DNA of 64,000 nt from Candidatus Lachnocurva vaginae (GTDB lineage: Bacteria > Bacillota > Clostridia > Lachnospirales > Lachnospiraceae), in assembly GCA_011082265.1 (NCBI GenBank), contig CP049781.1, positions 372,001-436,000 on the forward strand. The letters run 5' to 3'. This document shows, piece after piece, positions 26,292 through 33,981 of this stretch. Numbering within the stretch: position 1 is the first letter of the stretch; each line of letters opens with the position of its first letter. A program made the position numbers and the translations under genes. The notes under the pieces are model-generated. The model made no database searches, was not told the origin of the DNA, and saw only the letters and a list, made by a program, of their open reading frames with translations.

Positions 26292-27359
26292 ATGAAAGGA
26301 TACAAAGTATTTAATCCTGATTGGACTTGCAGAGGTTTCCAGTTTGAAGTGGGAAAAATATTTGAAGAAGATGTTAAACCAAAATGTTGTTATAGGGGAT
26401 TTCATTTCTGCACAAAAGCATCTGATTGTTTTTCTTACTATGACTTCAATTCAAATAACAAGGTTGCTGAAGTTGAAGTACTTGGGGATATAGATTCAGA
26501 AAGTGATAACAGTAAGCGCTGTACAAATAAAATTCATATTTTAAGAGAATTAAGCTGGCATGAAGTTCTTGAATTGGTGAATTTGGGAAAAGCTTGCACT
26601 GGTCTTTGCAACAGTGGCAATTACAACAGTGGCAATTACAACAGTGGCAATAGGAACAGTGGCAATTGGAACAGTGGCAATTGGAACAGTGGCAATTACA
26701 ACAGTGGCGATTGGAACAGTGGCGATTACAACAGTGGCAATTACAACAGTGGCAATAGGAACAGTGGCAATTGGAACAGTGGCAATTGGAACAGTGGCAA
26801 TTACAACAGTGGCGATTGGAACAGTGGCGATTACAACAGTGGCAATTACAACAGTGGCAATTGGAACAGTGGCAATTGGAACAGTGGCAATTACAACAGT
26901 GGCGATTGGAACAGTGGCGATTGGAACAGTGGCGATTACAACAGTGGCAATTACAACAGTGGCAATTGGAACAGTGGCAATTGGAACAGTGGCGATTACA
27001 ACAGAGCCTGTTTTTCAAATGGTTGCTTTAATACAGAAGAACCTAAAATATTTATTTTCAACAAGATTTCTGATTTAACATATAGGGATTGGTTGAACTC
27101 AAAAGCAAGATATATTTTGAATCAAATTCCTTCAAATGTTCTTTCATGGATTTGGGAAGATGATATGACTGACGATGAAAAAAAAGAACATCCTGAATAT
27201 ACAGTTACAGGTGGATTCTTAAAACATATTGAAGAAGAAACAGGAAGACAAATGTGGTGGGATGAACTTTCTACTGATGAAAAAGATGCTATTTTCAACA
27301 TTTCAAACTTTAATAAAGAAATATTCAAAAAAATAACTGGAATAAATGTTGAATCATAG
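26292..27359 (+). CDS. Pentapeptide-repeat protein with DUF7666-like N terminus
   Basis: 355 residues from the ATG at 26292 (AAAGGTGGATTGATT upstream). Residues 1-100 (MKGYKVFNPDWTCRGFQFE, then CCYRGFHFC) match the DUF7666 type of phage proteins. Residues about 107-236 are 26 consecutive NSGNx/NSGDx pentapeptides (x = W, Y or R), predicted to form a right-handed beta solenoid. The C-terminal about 110 residues are globular and acidic. The molecular role is unknown. The frame continues in register after the TAG stop for 43 more codons. Confidence 0.8.
   Translation: MKGYKVFNPDWTCRGFQFEVGKIFEEDVKPKCCYRGFHFCTKASDCFSYYDFNSNNKVAEVEVLGDIDSESDNSKRCTNKIHILRELSWHEVLELVNLGKACTGLCNSGNYNSGNYNSGNRNSGNWNSGNWNSGNYNSGDWNSGDYNSGNYNSGNRNSGNWNSGNWNSGNYNSGDWNSGDYNSGNYNSGNWNSGNWNSGNYNSGDWNSGDWNSGDYNSGNYNSGNWNSGNWNSGDYNRACFSNGCFNTEEPKIFIFNKISDLTYRDWLNSKARYILNQIPSNVLSWIWEDDMTDDEKKEHPEYTVTGGFLKHIEEETGRQMWWDELSTDEKDAIFNISNFNKEIFKKITGINVES
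26610..26999 (+). repeat. 15-bp tandem repeat, 26 units, with a higher-order period
   Basis: AACAGTGGCRATTRS-type units encode NSGNx/NSGDx. The order NY-NR-NW-NW-NY-DW-DY recurs as blocks, giving a 105-bp superperiod that shortens downstream. Confidence 0.95.
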
Positions 27360-27491
27360 CTTGATGACTTGCTTGATGAACTTGAAGAAGCACGAGCTAC
27401 AAAGAAAGATAAGATTGAGATTTTAAGTATAAGACTAGAAATAAAAGCTATTGCAAGGCTCATGGCAAGTGAAGTGAAAGAGGCATTTTGA
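27360..27491 (+). other. 43-codon open extension in frame beyond the TAG stop
   Basis: Directly after the amber codon (27357-27359) the same frame reads LDDLLDELEEARATKKDK, then EIKAIARLMASEVKEAF, and stops at TGA 27489-27491. The composition is typical of a protein helix. There is no ribosome site for an independent start, only in-frame TTG at 27369. It is either a tail cut off by a point mutation or one reached by stop-codon readthrough. Confidence 0.5.
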
Positions 27492-27519
27492 TTGATTTTA
27501 TAGAAAGGAAAAAAATCAA

Positions 27520-28194
27520 ATGAAAGAAAGAAGTATACAAGTTATTGATTTACGAGAATGCACTTTAAAAAGAAAGAAGAAAGAGAGAAAGCGAAAACTA
27601 AAATATGCAGCGGTCGGCGGATTTTTACTTATTTCAGGCTTTACTTTAGGAAGCTTTAACTCTTCTAAAGTTGAAACAAAAACGGTAGTAAGAACCGTAA
27701 AAGCAATTGAAAAAGGCAGTAAAGCACCTATAGTGTCAAAACAAAGGGGTAATTTTAAACGCTTAAATATTCCACTTTCAGAGAATTTGCAAAAACATAT
27801 ATTTGAAATATCTGAAGATAATAGTGTTCCTTATTCTTTGTCTTTAGCAATGATAGAACACGAAAGCAAGTTTAATGCAGACGCTATTTCTTATACTTCT
27901 GATTATGGACTTATGCAGATTAACAGGTTAAACATTGGAGAAATGGCTAAAAAATACAATTCTCACGATATGCTTAACGCTTATCAGAATGTTTATTGTG
28001 GAATTTCAATAATCGGAAAATACCTAAAGAAATACAAAGGCGATGAAGAAAAAGCTTTACTATCTTACAACATGGGTGATTATGGAGCAACAAAGCTTCG
28101 TGAAAGCGGGATAAAATCAACAAGCTATAGTAAAAAGATTTTAGAGTTACAAAAGAAATATGAAGACATGTTAAAGCAAGGTAAGGAGAAGTAA
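27520..28194 (+). CDS. Lytic transglycosylase (SLT domain) with N-terminal membrane anchor
   Basis: 224 residues. A basic N terminus (KRKKKERKRKLKY) is followed by a membrane segment (about 30-48), a linker, then an SLT domain (about 88-215). The SLT domain has catalytic Glu in LAMIEHESKFN, YGLMQIN and LLSYNMGDYGA. It cleaves peptidoglycan glycan strands without hydrolysis. Its place in the early region, far from holin and lysin, suggests a role in DNA entry, envelope remodelling or exclusion rather than lysis, which is inferred. Confidence 0.85.
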   Translation: MKERSIQVIDLRECTLKRKKKERKRKLKYAAVGGFLLISGFTLGSFNSSKVETKTVVRTVKAIEKGSKAPIVSKQRGNFKRLNIPLSENLQKHIFEISEDNSVPYSLSLAMIEHESKFNADAISYTSDYGLMQINRLNIGEMAKKYNSHDMLNAYQNVYCGISIIGKYLKKYKGDEEKALLSYNMGDYGATKLRESGIKSTSYSKKILELQKKYEDMLKQGKEK

Positions 28195-28197
28195 AAC

Positions 28198-28392
28198 ATG
28201 ACAAAAAAAGAAGGATTAGAGATTGTTGAAAAGCTTTTATGTGATAACTTTGAAATTTATAATTTCGATAAAAAAACACTAAATATAATTTGTGAAGAAT
28301 GTGGAAACTCTTGTATTGAATATTTCTCAAATGATGAAATTTATGCATGGCTTAATGGCATCCGTGACGGACTTAAAAATTTTAGAGATTAA
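28198..28392 (+). CDS. Small phage protein, paralogue A
   Basis: 64 residues with FEIYNFDKKTLNIICEECGN and three cysteines. It shares the LLxDxFEIYNFD core and an AAGTAAAACATG leader with the next gene. Start 3 bp after the transglycosylase. Function unknown. Confidence 0.55.
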   Translation: MTKKEGLEIVEKLLCDNFEIYNFDKKTLNIICEECGNSCIEYFSNDEIYAWLNGIRDGLKNFRD

Positions 28393-28431
28393 ACCAAAGC
28401 CAAAACAGGTTTAGATAAGGAAAAGTAAAAC

Positions 28432-28647
28432 ATGACAAAAATAATAAGAGTTAAAAAGCTTTTATACGATCACTTTGAAATTTATAATTTCGATGCAGAA
28501 AACGAATTATATATTATTAGAGATACTCGTTATAATTCTATTTATTTTATATATGCAAAAAATCCTAAAGAAGCATTAAAAAATTTTCTCAAAGAAATAG
28601 ATTCATGGAGGGCAGAAAATGATAAGCAACAAAAAATTAGAAAGTAA
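28432..28647 (+). CDS. Small phage protein, paralogue B
   Basis: 71 residues with LLYDHFEIYNFDAENELYII, then RDTRYNSIYFIYAKNPKEAL. Its C-terminal half is very close to the protein at 29142 (RDTRxNSIYFxYA...ALKNF). The end overlaps the nuclease gene. Function unknown. Confidence 0.6.
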   Translation: MTKIIRVKKLLYDHFEIYNFDAENELYIIRDTRYNSIYFIYAKNPKEALKNFLKEIDSWRAENDKQQKIRK

Positions 28648-29011
28648 TTTTGAAAGAGAATTTTGTGAAATTCTATTTAATAATGGTTTTTGGGTACATA
28701 ATTTTGTACAAAATCATGATGGTCAACCGGCAGATGTTATAGCAGTTAAAAATAGGGCGGCAGCTCTTATTGATTGCAAAGTATGTAAAAATGACGAATT
28801 CCCACTTTCAAGAATTGAAGAAAATCAAAAATCATCAATGGAACTATGGGAAAAACGTGCAAAGTGGAAAGGATGGTTTGCACTTAAAACAACGAGAGGA
28901 ACTTTTATGATGCCCTTTTTTGTATTGTTGTGTAACCTAAGTAATTCAATAACAGTATTGAATTTATCGGATATTATCAGATATTCTATTCCGCTTGAGG
29001 ATTGGCTATGA
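28619..29011 (+). CDS. RecB-like phage endonuclease (Holliday-junction-resolvase fold)
   Basis: 130 residues. FEREFCEILFNNGFWVHNFV, QPADVIAVKN and AALIDCKVC show the E...D...(D/E)xK catalytic pattern of PD-(D/E)XK nucleases. FPLSRIEENQKSSM carries the glutamine-containing helix. Such small nucleases occur in many Firmicutes phages near recombination genes. It overlaps the end of the preceding small gene by 29 bp and the methyltransferase remnant by 4 bp. Confidence 0.8.
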   Translation: MISNKKLESNFEREFCEILFNNGFWVHNFVQNHDGQPADVIAVKNRAAALIDCKVCKNDEFPLSRIEENQKSSMELWEKRAKWKGWFALKTTRGTFMMPFFVLLCNLSNSITVLNLSDIIRYSIPLEDWL

Positions 29012-29119
29012 AAGATTGGGTAGGTAACAGTAGTACACCTTTTGTTTGCAATGGTGCAAGTAATTATTCAAAGCAAGAACGTGAAAAAAAATGATTTTTA
29101 TGCTACAAAGCTAAAATAG
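29008..29119 (+). pseudogene. N-terminal remnant of a phage DNA methyltransferase
   Basis: The frame starting at 29008 reads MKDWVGNSSTPFVCNGASNY and ends after 28 codons. Shifting by one base in the A8 run at 29084-29091 gives NDFYATKLK and then a stop. The combined pattern (W-GN, GASN, ERE-NDFYAT) matches the start of phage adenine methyltransferases, whose catalytic body is absent. The ATG overlaps the nuclease stop by four bases, so it was once coupled to it. Confidence 0.6.
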
Positions 29120-29141
29120 ATTTTAGAAAGGAAAAGTAAAA

Positions 29142-29432
29142 ATGATAGATGAACTTATTCATGACTTTTATAGACAAGTAGTGCCATTATACAATCTTAA
29201 CTGGAGACGGTTTGAAATTAATAATCAAGATCTTAATTATTATTCAGATGAAGAATTAAGTACTATCAATGTCTGTTACAGGTTTTACTACGCAGGAGAT
29301 GACTTATATGTTATTAAAGATACTCGTTTAAATTCTATTTATTTTACATATGCGAGAATACCTGAAGATGCGTTAAAAAACTTTTTTAAAGATAAAGATA
29401 GATGGAGAATGAGAAATAATGATAACAGTTAA
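29142..29432 (+). CDS. Small phage protein, paralogue C
   Basis: 96 residues. The C-terminal half (LYVIKDTRLNSIYFTYARIP, EDALKNFFKDKDRWR) is a clear paralogue of the gene at 28432, while the N-terminal half is unrelated. Its AGAAAGGAAAAGTAAAA leader also resembles those of A and B. It overlaps the YqaJ gene start. Function unknown. Confidence 0.6.
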   Translation: MIDELIHDFYRQVVPLYNLNWRRFEINNQDLNYYSDEELSTINVCYRFYYAGDDLYVIKDTRLNSIYFTYARIPEDALKNFFKDKDRWRMRNNDNS

Positions 29433-30078
29433 AAACTTTAAAAATGAGAAAGAGTGGCTAAAAGCAAGGAAAAATAAAATTGGCGGTTCTGATTGTGCGG
29501 CGATTTTAGGAATGAATCCATATAAAACAAATGTCGATTTGTGGAAAGAGAAAAAAGGAATAAAAGAAGCTGAAGATATATCAGACAAGCCGTACGTTGT
29601 TTATGGAAAAAGAGCTGAGCCGCTGCTTAGAGAACTTTTTAAACTTGATTTTCCAAGATACGAAGTAAATTACTCGGAAAATAATATGTGGCTGAATAGC
29701 AAATATCCTTTTGCACACGCTTCTTTAGATGGTTGGATTACTGATAAAGAAACTAACGAAAAAGGAATACTCGAGATTAAAACAACCCAGATAATGAAAA
29801 GCCAATCAAAAGAAAAATGGAAAAATCAAATTCCACAAAATTACTACTTACAAGTGCTGCACTATCTTTTAATTACTGAGTTTGATTTTGTGATACTAAA
29901 AGCACAATTAAAGTATGAGTACACAGAAAGCAACAAAACATTTTTAAACACAAACCACTACTTTATAAAAAGAAAAGACGTAGAAGAAGACATAGAGTAT
30001 TTAAGAGACAAAGAAGAAAAGTTTTATCAAAGCTTAATTGATGATAAGTGCCCTGATTTACTCTTGCCTGAAATATAA
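29419..30078 (+). CDS. YqaJ-type viral recombinase (lambda-exonuclease fold)
   Basis: 219 residues. GGSDCAAILGMNPYKT (about 22-37) and VYGKRAEPLLRE begin the YqaJ domain, and GILEIKTT near residue 115 supplies the Glu-x-Lys of the nuclease centre. It resects double-strand ends 5'-3' for the RecT-like annealing protein encoded two genes downstream. Its start overlaps the paralogue C gene. Confidence 0.9.
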   Translation: MITVKNFKNEKEWLKARKNKIGGSDCAAILGMNPYKTNVDLWKEKKGIKEAEDISDKPYVVYGKRAEPLLRELFKLDFPRYEVNYSENNMWLNSKYPFAHASLDGWITDKETNEKGILEIKTTQIMKSQSKEKWKNQIPQNYYLQVLHYLLITEFDFVILKAQLKYEYTESNKTFLNTNHYFIKRKDVEEDIEYLRDKEEKFYQSLIDDKCPDLLLPEI

Positions 30079-30105
30079 AAAAAAAGAGAAAGGAAAGAAA
30101 AAGCA

Positions 30106-30981
30106 ATGCTTGAACTTAAAATAAAAGAGTACAAATTACCTAAAAAAATTGATTTTAACGATGAAGAAATAAAAAGTCAGATAAAAGAAAAAGTATCTTT
30201 TTATAAAAATCTTGTTTATACAGAAGATCAGCTGCAAGAAGCTAAAAAAGACAGAGCAAATTTAAACAAGTTCTTTACTGCACTTGAGAATAGACGAAAA
30301 GAAGTAAAGAAAGAGTGCTTAGAGCCTTACGAAACCTTTGAAAAAAAGATAAACGAAATCACAGCAATTATAAGAGAACCTATTGCACTTATAGATAAGC
30401 AAGTAAAAGACTTTGAAGAAAAAGAAAGAGAAGAAAAAAGAAAAGAAATTGAAAAGTTATTTAATGAAATAGACTTTTTAGACTTTGTTAAATTAGAGAA
30501 TGTTTTTGATACGAAGTGGCTTAATAAGTCAGTTAGCTTATCAAAGATTGAATCTGAATTAAAAGAAAAAAATAAAAAAATAAGAGATGAAGTTAAAAGC
30601 CTTAATGCTTTGCCTTATGCATTTGAATCGCTAGAAGTATATAAAGAAACATTTGATTTGAATGCAGCTATCTGCGAAGGACACAGGCTTAAAGACATAC
30701 AAGAACGTAAGCAAGCAGAAATTGAGAGAAGGAAAAAGGAAGAAGAAGAACGAAAGCTTTTAGAAGAGCAAGCAAAAGTTGAAGTCCAAGAAAAAGAAGC
30801 TGCTGCAACTGATGAAGAAAAAGCAAGTAAAGAAAACACAGCAAATACTGAAATAGAAGAAGCAAAAGTTAGAGAAATAAGAAGTTGGATAGGATTTAAA
30901 GCTCATCTTACAAGAACTGAAGCTATTGAACTTTCAAAATGGCTTAGAGAAAGAAACATAGTATTTAAAGCGTTACAGTAA
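30106..30981 (+). CDS. DUF1351 family phage protein
   Basis: 291 residues. It is lysine/glutamate-rich with long predicted coiled-coil stretches (about 60-130 and 195-245). The layout and the position between YqaJ and RecT match DUF1351 proteins of Firmicutes phages. It probably belongs to the recombination module, though its biochemical role is unknown. Its start has AGAAAGGAAAGAAAAAGCA upstream. Confidence 0.8.
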   Translation: MLELKIKEYKLPKKIDFNDEEIKSQIKEKVSFYKNLVYTEDQLQEAKKDRANLNKFFTALENRRKEVKKECLEPYETFEKKINEITAIIREPIALIDKQVKDFEEKEREEKRKEIEKLFNEIDFLDFVKLENVFDTKWLNKSVSLSKIESELKEKNKKIRDEVKSLNALPYAFESLEVYKETFDLNAAICEGHRLKDIQERKQAEIERRKKEEEERKLLEEQAKVEVQEKEAAATDEEKASKENTANTEIEEAKVREIRSWIGFKAHLTRTEAIELSKWLRERNIVFKALQ

Positions 30982-31008
30982 AGAAGAAAAAAGAAAGGAA
31001 TAAATATC

Positions 31009-31917
31009 ATGGTAAACAATTCTTTAGTAAAAAGTAAAAAGACAAATCTAACAGCATATTTAACATCCGATGCCGTAAAATCGCAAATAAATAAGGTCAT
31101 CGGGGGTGCTAACGGTGATAGATTTGTCTCATCTATTATATCAGCTGTACAAGCTAATGCAAGTCTTAAAGACTGCACATCCCCTTCAATAGTATCTGCT
31201 GCACTTCTAGGATATAGCTTAAAGCTTTCTCCATCTCCGCAATTAGGACAGTATTATTTAGTACCTTTTTATAACAGAAAAAAAGGCTTATCGGAAGCTC
31301 AATTTAACTTAGGATACAAAGGATATATTCAGCTTGCTTTAAGAAGCGGACAATATAAAAAGCTTAATGTTTTAGCAATAAAAGAAGGCGAACTCATAAA
31401 CTATAATCCACTTGATGAAGAAATCGAAGTTAAGCTTATAGATGATGAGGAGGAAAGAGAAAATGCTAAAACGATTGGATATTATGCAATGTTTGAGTAT
31501 CTGAACGGATTTAAAAAGACGATGTACTGGAGCAAAGCAAAAATGGAATCACACGCACTTAAATATTCTCAAGGATACAAAGCTAAAAAAGGCTACACTT
31601 TTTGGGAAAAGGATTTCGATAGCATGGCTTATAAGACAATGCTAAGACAGTTGATAAGCAAGTGGGGAATCATGTCAATAGATATGCAGTCAGCTCTTGA
31701 TAGTGATATGGGAGTTATCAAAGAAGATGGAACAGTTGACTATGTAGACAATGTTACAGAAGAATCTGTAGAAGATAATGTTGTAGCTGATACTACTACT
31801 GAAGAGGTAAAAGAAGATAAAAAAGCCGCTGCAAAAACTGAAAATAATAACGGCGACAATGGAACTCAGATGGATATAGAAAGTGTATTTTTTAACAGTG
31901 GAGAAGTGAATGAATAA
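31009..31917 (+). CDS. recT: RecT single-strand annealing protein
   Basis: 302 residues with DRFVSSIISAVQANASLKDC, SPSPQLGQYYLVPF, LGYKGYIQLALRSGQYKKL (the RecT signature) and YKTMLRQLISKWG. It anneals complementary strands made by the YqaJ exonuclease. The C-terminal tail is acidic and low in complexity. The RusA gene starts inside its last codons. Confidence 0.95.
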   Translation: MVNNSLVKSKKTNLTAYLTSDAVKSQINKVIGGANGDRFVSSIISAVQANASLKDCTSPSIVSAALLGYSLKLSPSPQLGQYYLVPFYNRKKGLSEAQFNLGYKGYIQLALRSGQYKKLNVLAIKEGELINYNPLDEEIEVKLIDDEEERENAKTIGYYAMFEYLNGFKKTMYWSKAKMESHALKYSQGYKAKKGYTFWEKDFDSMAYKTMLRQLISKWGIMSIDMQSALDSDMGVIKEDGTVDYVDNVTEESVEDNVVADTTTEEVKEDKKAAAKTENNNGDNGTQMDIESVFFNSGEVNE

Positions 31918-32308
31918 TTTAAAAGATATTAAGATACTAAAAATAACAATACCTTTAATACCAAGAACTAAAAAAAATTCACAGAGAATATTTAAAACAC
32001 CTTCAGGCAGACTTTTTATAGCACCTTCTAAGGCTTACAAAGACTATGAGAACGACTGCAAATACTTTCTAAGAAGAGGACAAAATTGTCCTCTTTCTGT
32101 GAAAGTAAATGTGAAAGCTATATTTTATATGCCTACAAAAAGAAGAGTTGATCTTGTAAATCTTGAAGAAGCAATACTTGATATATTAGTTAAATATGAA
32201 ATCTTAGAAGATGATAACTGCAAAATTGTGGTTTCGATGGACGGTTCTAGAGTCGACTATGACAAAGATAATCCAAGAACGGAAATCGAGATAAAGAAGT
32301 TAGATTAA
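31910..32308 (+). CDS. RusA-type Holliday junction endonuclease
   Basis: 132 residues. IPLIPRTKKNSQRI at the N terminus, then FYMPTKRRVDLVNLEEAILDIL and an EDDNC segment carry the aspartates of the RusA active site. It resolves junctions made by the upstream recombination genes. It overlaps recT by 8 bp. Confidence 0.88.
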   Translation: MNNLKDIKILKITIPLIPRTKKNSQRIFKTPSGRLFIAPSKAYKDYENDCKYFLRRGQNCPLSVKVNVKAIFYMPTKRRVDLVNLEEAILDILVKYEILEDDNCKIVVSMDGSRVDYDKDNPRTEIEIKKLD

Positions 32309-32327
32309 GAGCAAGAGGAATTTTGAA

Positions 32328-33329
32328 ATGGCGGATAATAAAAATACATCTCTTTTATATAATAGCTGGATACAACTTATGGCATCACTATCAGCTGAAC
32401 AGTCACATCAGCTTATACAAATAATCAGTAATTATCAAACAGGTACTGAATATGATGTTACTGATGATACTGTTGTATCTATTTTTACAACTATGATAAA
32501 ACCTGAACTGGATAAAAATGAGGAAAAATATCAAAGTAAAGTAGAAAACGCAATTGAAAGTGCAAAGAAAAGAGCGACAGTTAAAAGCGAATCGCAAACA
32601 ATCGCAAGCGAGCAAAAGCGAATCGCAAACAATCGCAACGAATCGCAAGCGATTAAAAGCGAATCGCAAACAATCGCAAGCGAGCAAAAGCGAATCGCAA
32701 ACAATCGCAACGAATCGCAAGCGATTAAAAGCGAATCGCAAACAATCGCAAGCGATAGTGTTAATGTTAATGTTAATGATAATGTTAATGTTAATAATAA
32801 TATAAATAATAATATTAATAATAATAAAAGAGAAAAGGGTAAAAGAGAAAACGGCAAGCCGTTTTCGGAGACCGCTTTAAAAACCGATGATGATATTTTA
32901 ATAAAACCAAAAACCGACACTGTAACTAACAGCGAAAGCAAAACAAAGATTCAAGATGTTGTTAATGACTTTAACAGCATTTGCTTAAACTTACCCAAAA
33001 TCAAAACTTTATCCGAGCAAAGAAAAAGAGTAATCAAGATAAGGCTTAAGTCATATCCTCGAGATAAGCTCTGCGAAGCTTTTAAACTTGCTAATAGTTC
33101 AAGTTTCCTTTGCGGAGATAATACCAGAAGCTGGACTGCTACTTTTGACTGGATTATGCAAGAATCGAATCTTGCTAAGATTCTTGACGGAAATTATGAA
33201 AACAAAGACGGAACACGATTTAAACAGGTGAACTATGCCCAAAATTCAAGATTTAATAATTTTTCACAGCGAGAAAAAAGCGAAGAAGAAAAAATAGATC
33301 TTGAGCGAAAACTTTTGAGAGGAGGATAA
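32328..33329 (+). CDS. Phage replication protein (DUF6291-like N terminus) carrying an internal iteron array
   Basis: 333 residues. Residues 1-75 (LYNSWIQLMASLSAEQSHQL) match DUF6291 proteins. Residues 85-145 are two and a half 24-residue repeats rich in ESQTIA/NRN. Next comes an Asn/Val tract (VNVNVNDNVNVNNN). Residues 205-285 form a DnaD-like C-terminal domain ending FLCGDNTRSWTATFDWIMQ, common to phage replication initiators. The repeats are better explained at DNA level, as binding sites. Confidence 0.75.
   Translation: MADNKNTSLLYNSWIQLMASLSAEQSHQLIQIISNYQTGTEYDVTDDTVVSIFTTMIKPELDKNEEKYQSKVENAIESAKKRATVKSESQTIASEQKRIANNRNESQAIKSESQTIASEQKRIANNRNESQAIKSESQTIASDSVNVNVNDNVNVNNNINNNINNNKREKGKRENGKPFSETALKTDDDILIKPKTDTVTNSESKTKIQDVVNDFNSICLNLPKIKTLSEQRKRVIKIRLKSYPRDKLCEAFKLANSSSFLCGDNTRSWTATFDWIMQESNLAKILDGNYENKDGTRFKQVNYAQNSRFNNFSQREKSEEEKIDLERKLLRGG
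32581..32830 (+). other. Putative phage replication origin: iterons plus AT-rich tract
   Basis: A 72-bp unit repeats at 32581, 32653 and 32725 (last partial). It contains 12 copies of ATCGCAA in all, many as GAATCGCAA. Directly after it (32760-32830) lies an almost pure A/T block (TTAATGTTAATG...AATAATAATATTAATAATAAT). Iterons followed by an unwinding element inside the initiator gene is the lambda ori arrangement. The function here is inferred. Confidence 0.6.
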
Positions 33330-33712
33330 TTTAAAAAGCAAAGTTAAAGTAACTTGCCTATATATTAAAATTTATCAAAATTTATAGGCAAATTGACACG
33401 ATAAGTAATTAGACGATTATTTTTAGGCTAAAAAAATAAAAGGCGAAATAGAGGCTTTTAAATGCGTTATAAAGGCATACGCAAAAAACTAAAAAAGTAA
33501 AAATAATAAAAAGGCAATATATATTAACAACAAAAAATAAAAAAGCAAAAGAGAACACATAAAAAGCAATTTAGAAAGAAATGCGATTAAATCATATACC
33601 AAAATTAAAAATAAAATTTAGATTTAATTTACATAACACACAAAACAATTTAAAATAAAATATAGATTTAGTTTCTGCCTTTTAGCCTTTTGGGCAGAGG
33701 AAAGGAGAAATA
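33330..33712 (+). other. AT-rich untranslated stretch in the early region
   Basis: No convincing gene. It holds an inverted repeat TTGCCTATA (33354-33362) with TATAGGCAA (33383-33391), a TTGACA at 33393 without a good -10, and a short hairpin CTGCC...GGGCAG just before the next ribosome site. It separates the replication gene from the late-control genes. Confidence 0.6.
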
Positions 33713-33970
33713 ATGAAAAATAATTTATTAGAATTAAATAACTATCTTTTTAAGTGTATTGAGAGAATACAAGATGACAATCTTTCAGAGGATGGACTCG
33801 ACAAAGAAATTAAAAAAAGTGGTGAGATTGTAAAAATATCAAAAGCAATTATCAATAATGCAAGCTTATGCTTGCAAGCTAAAAAGCATCTGGACGAATA
33901 CGGATACGGCACAGACACAGATATGCAAATCTTTGGCATTGAAGAGAGAAGAAAAAGAAAAAGAAAGTGA
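33713..33970 (+). CDS. Small phage protein, hypothetical
   Basis: 85 residues, mostly helical (LNNYLFKCIERIQDDNLSED, GEIVKISKAIINNASLCLQA), with a very basic end (EERRKRKRK). This form is common in Firmicutes phages upstream of the HNH gene. It has an AAAGGAGAAATA ribosome site. Function unknown. Confidence 0.65.
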   Translation: MKNNLLELNNYLFKCIERIQDDNLSEDGLDKEIKKSGEIVKISKAIINNASLCLQAKKHLDEYGYGTDTDMQIFGIEERRKRKRK

Positions 33971-33981
33971 AGGAAAAAGAT

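Noticed and set aside
26610..26999. Possible CRISPR array
   Set aside because: Units are contiguous 15-bp coding repeats without unique spacers, and no cas genes are nearby.
26446..27018. Cysteine/histidine-rich 190-codon - strand frame and two Thr/Val or Gln/Trp + strand frames
   Set aside because: These are products of the 15-bp repeat, which keeps several frames open. There is no start signal and only the NSGNx frame has flanking coding sequence.
32403..32941. Leucine/serine-rich - strand frames over the iteron array
   Set aside because: They are open only because of the 72-bp repeat and the A/T block, and the + strand replication gene covers them.
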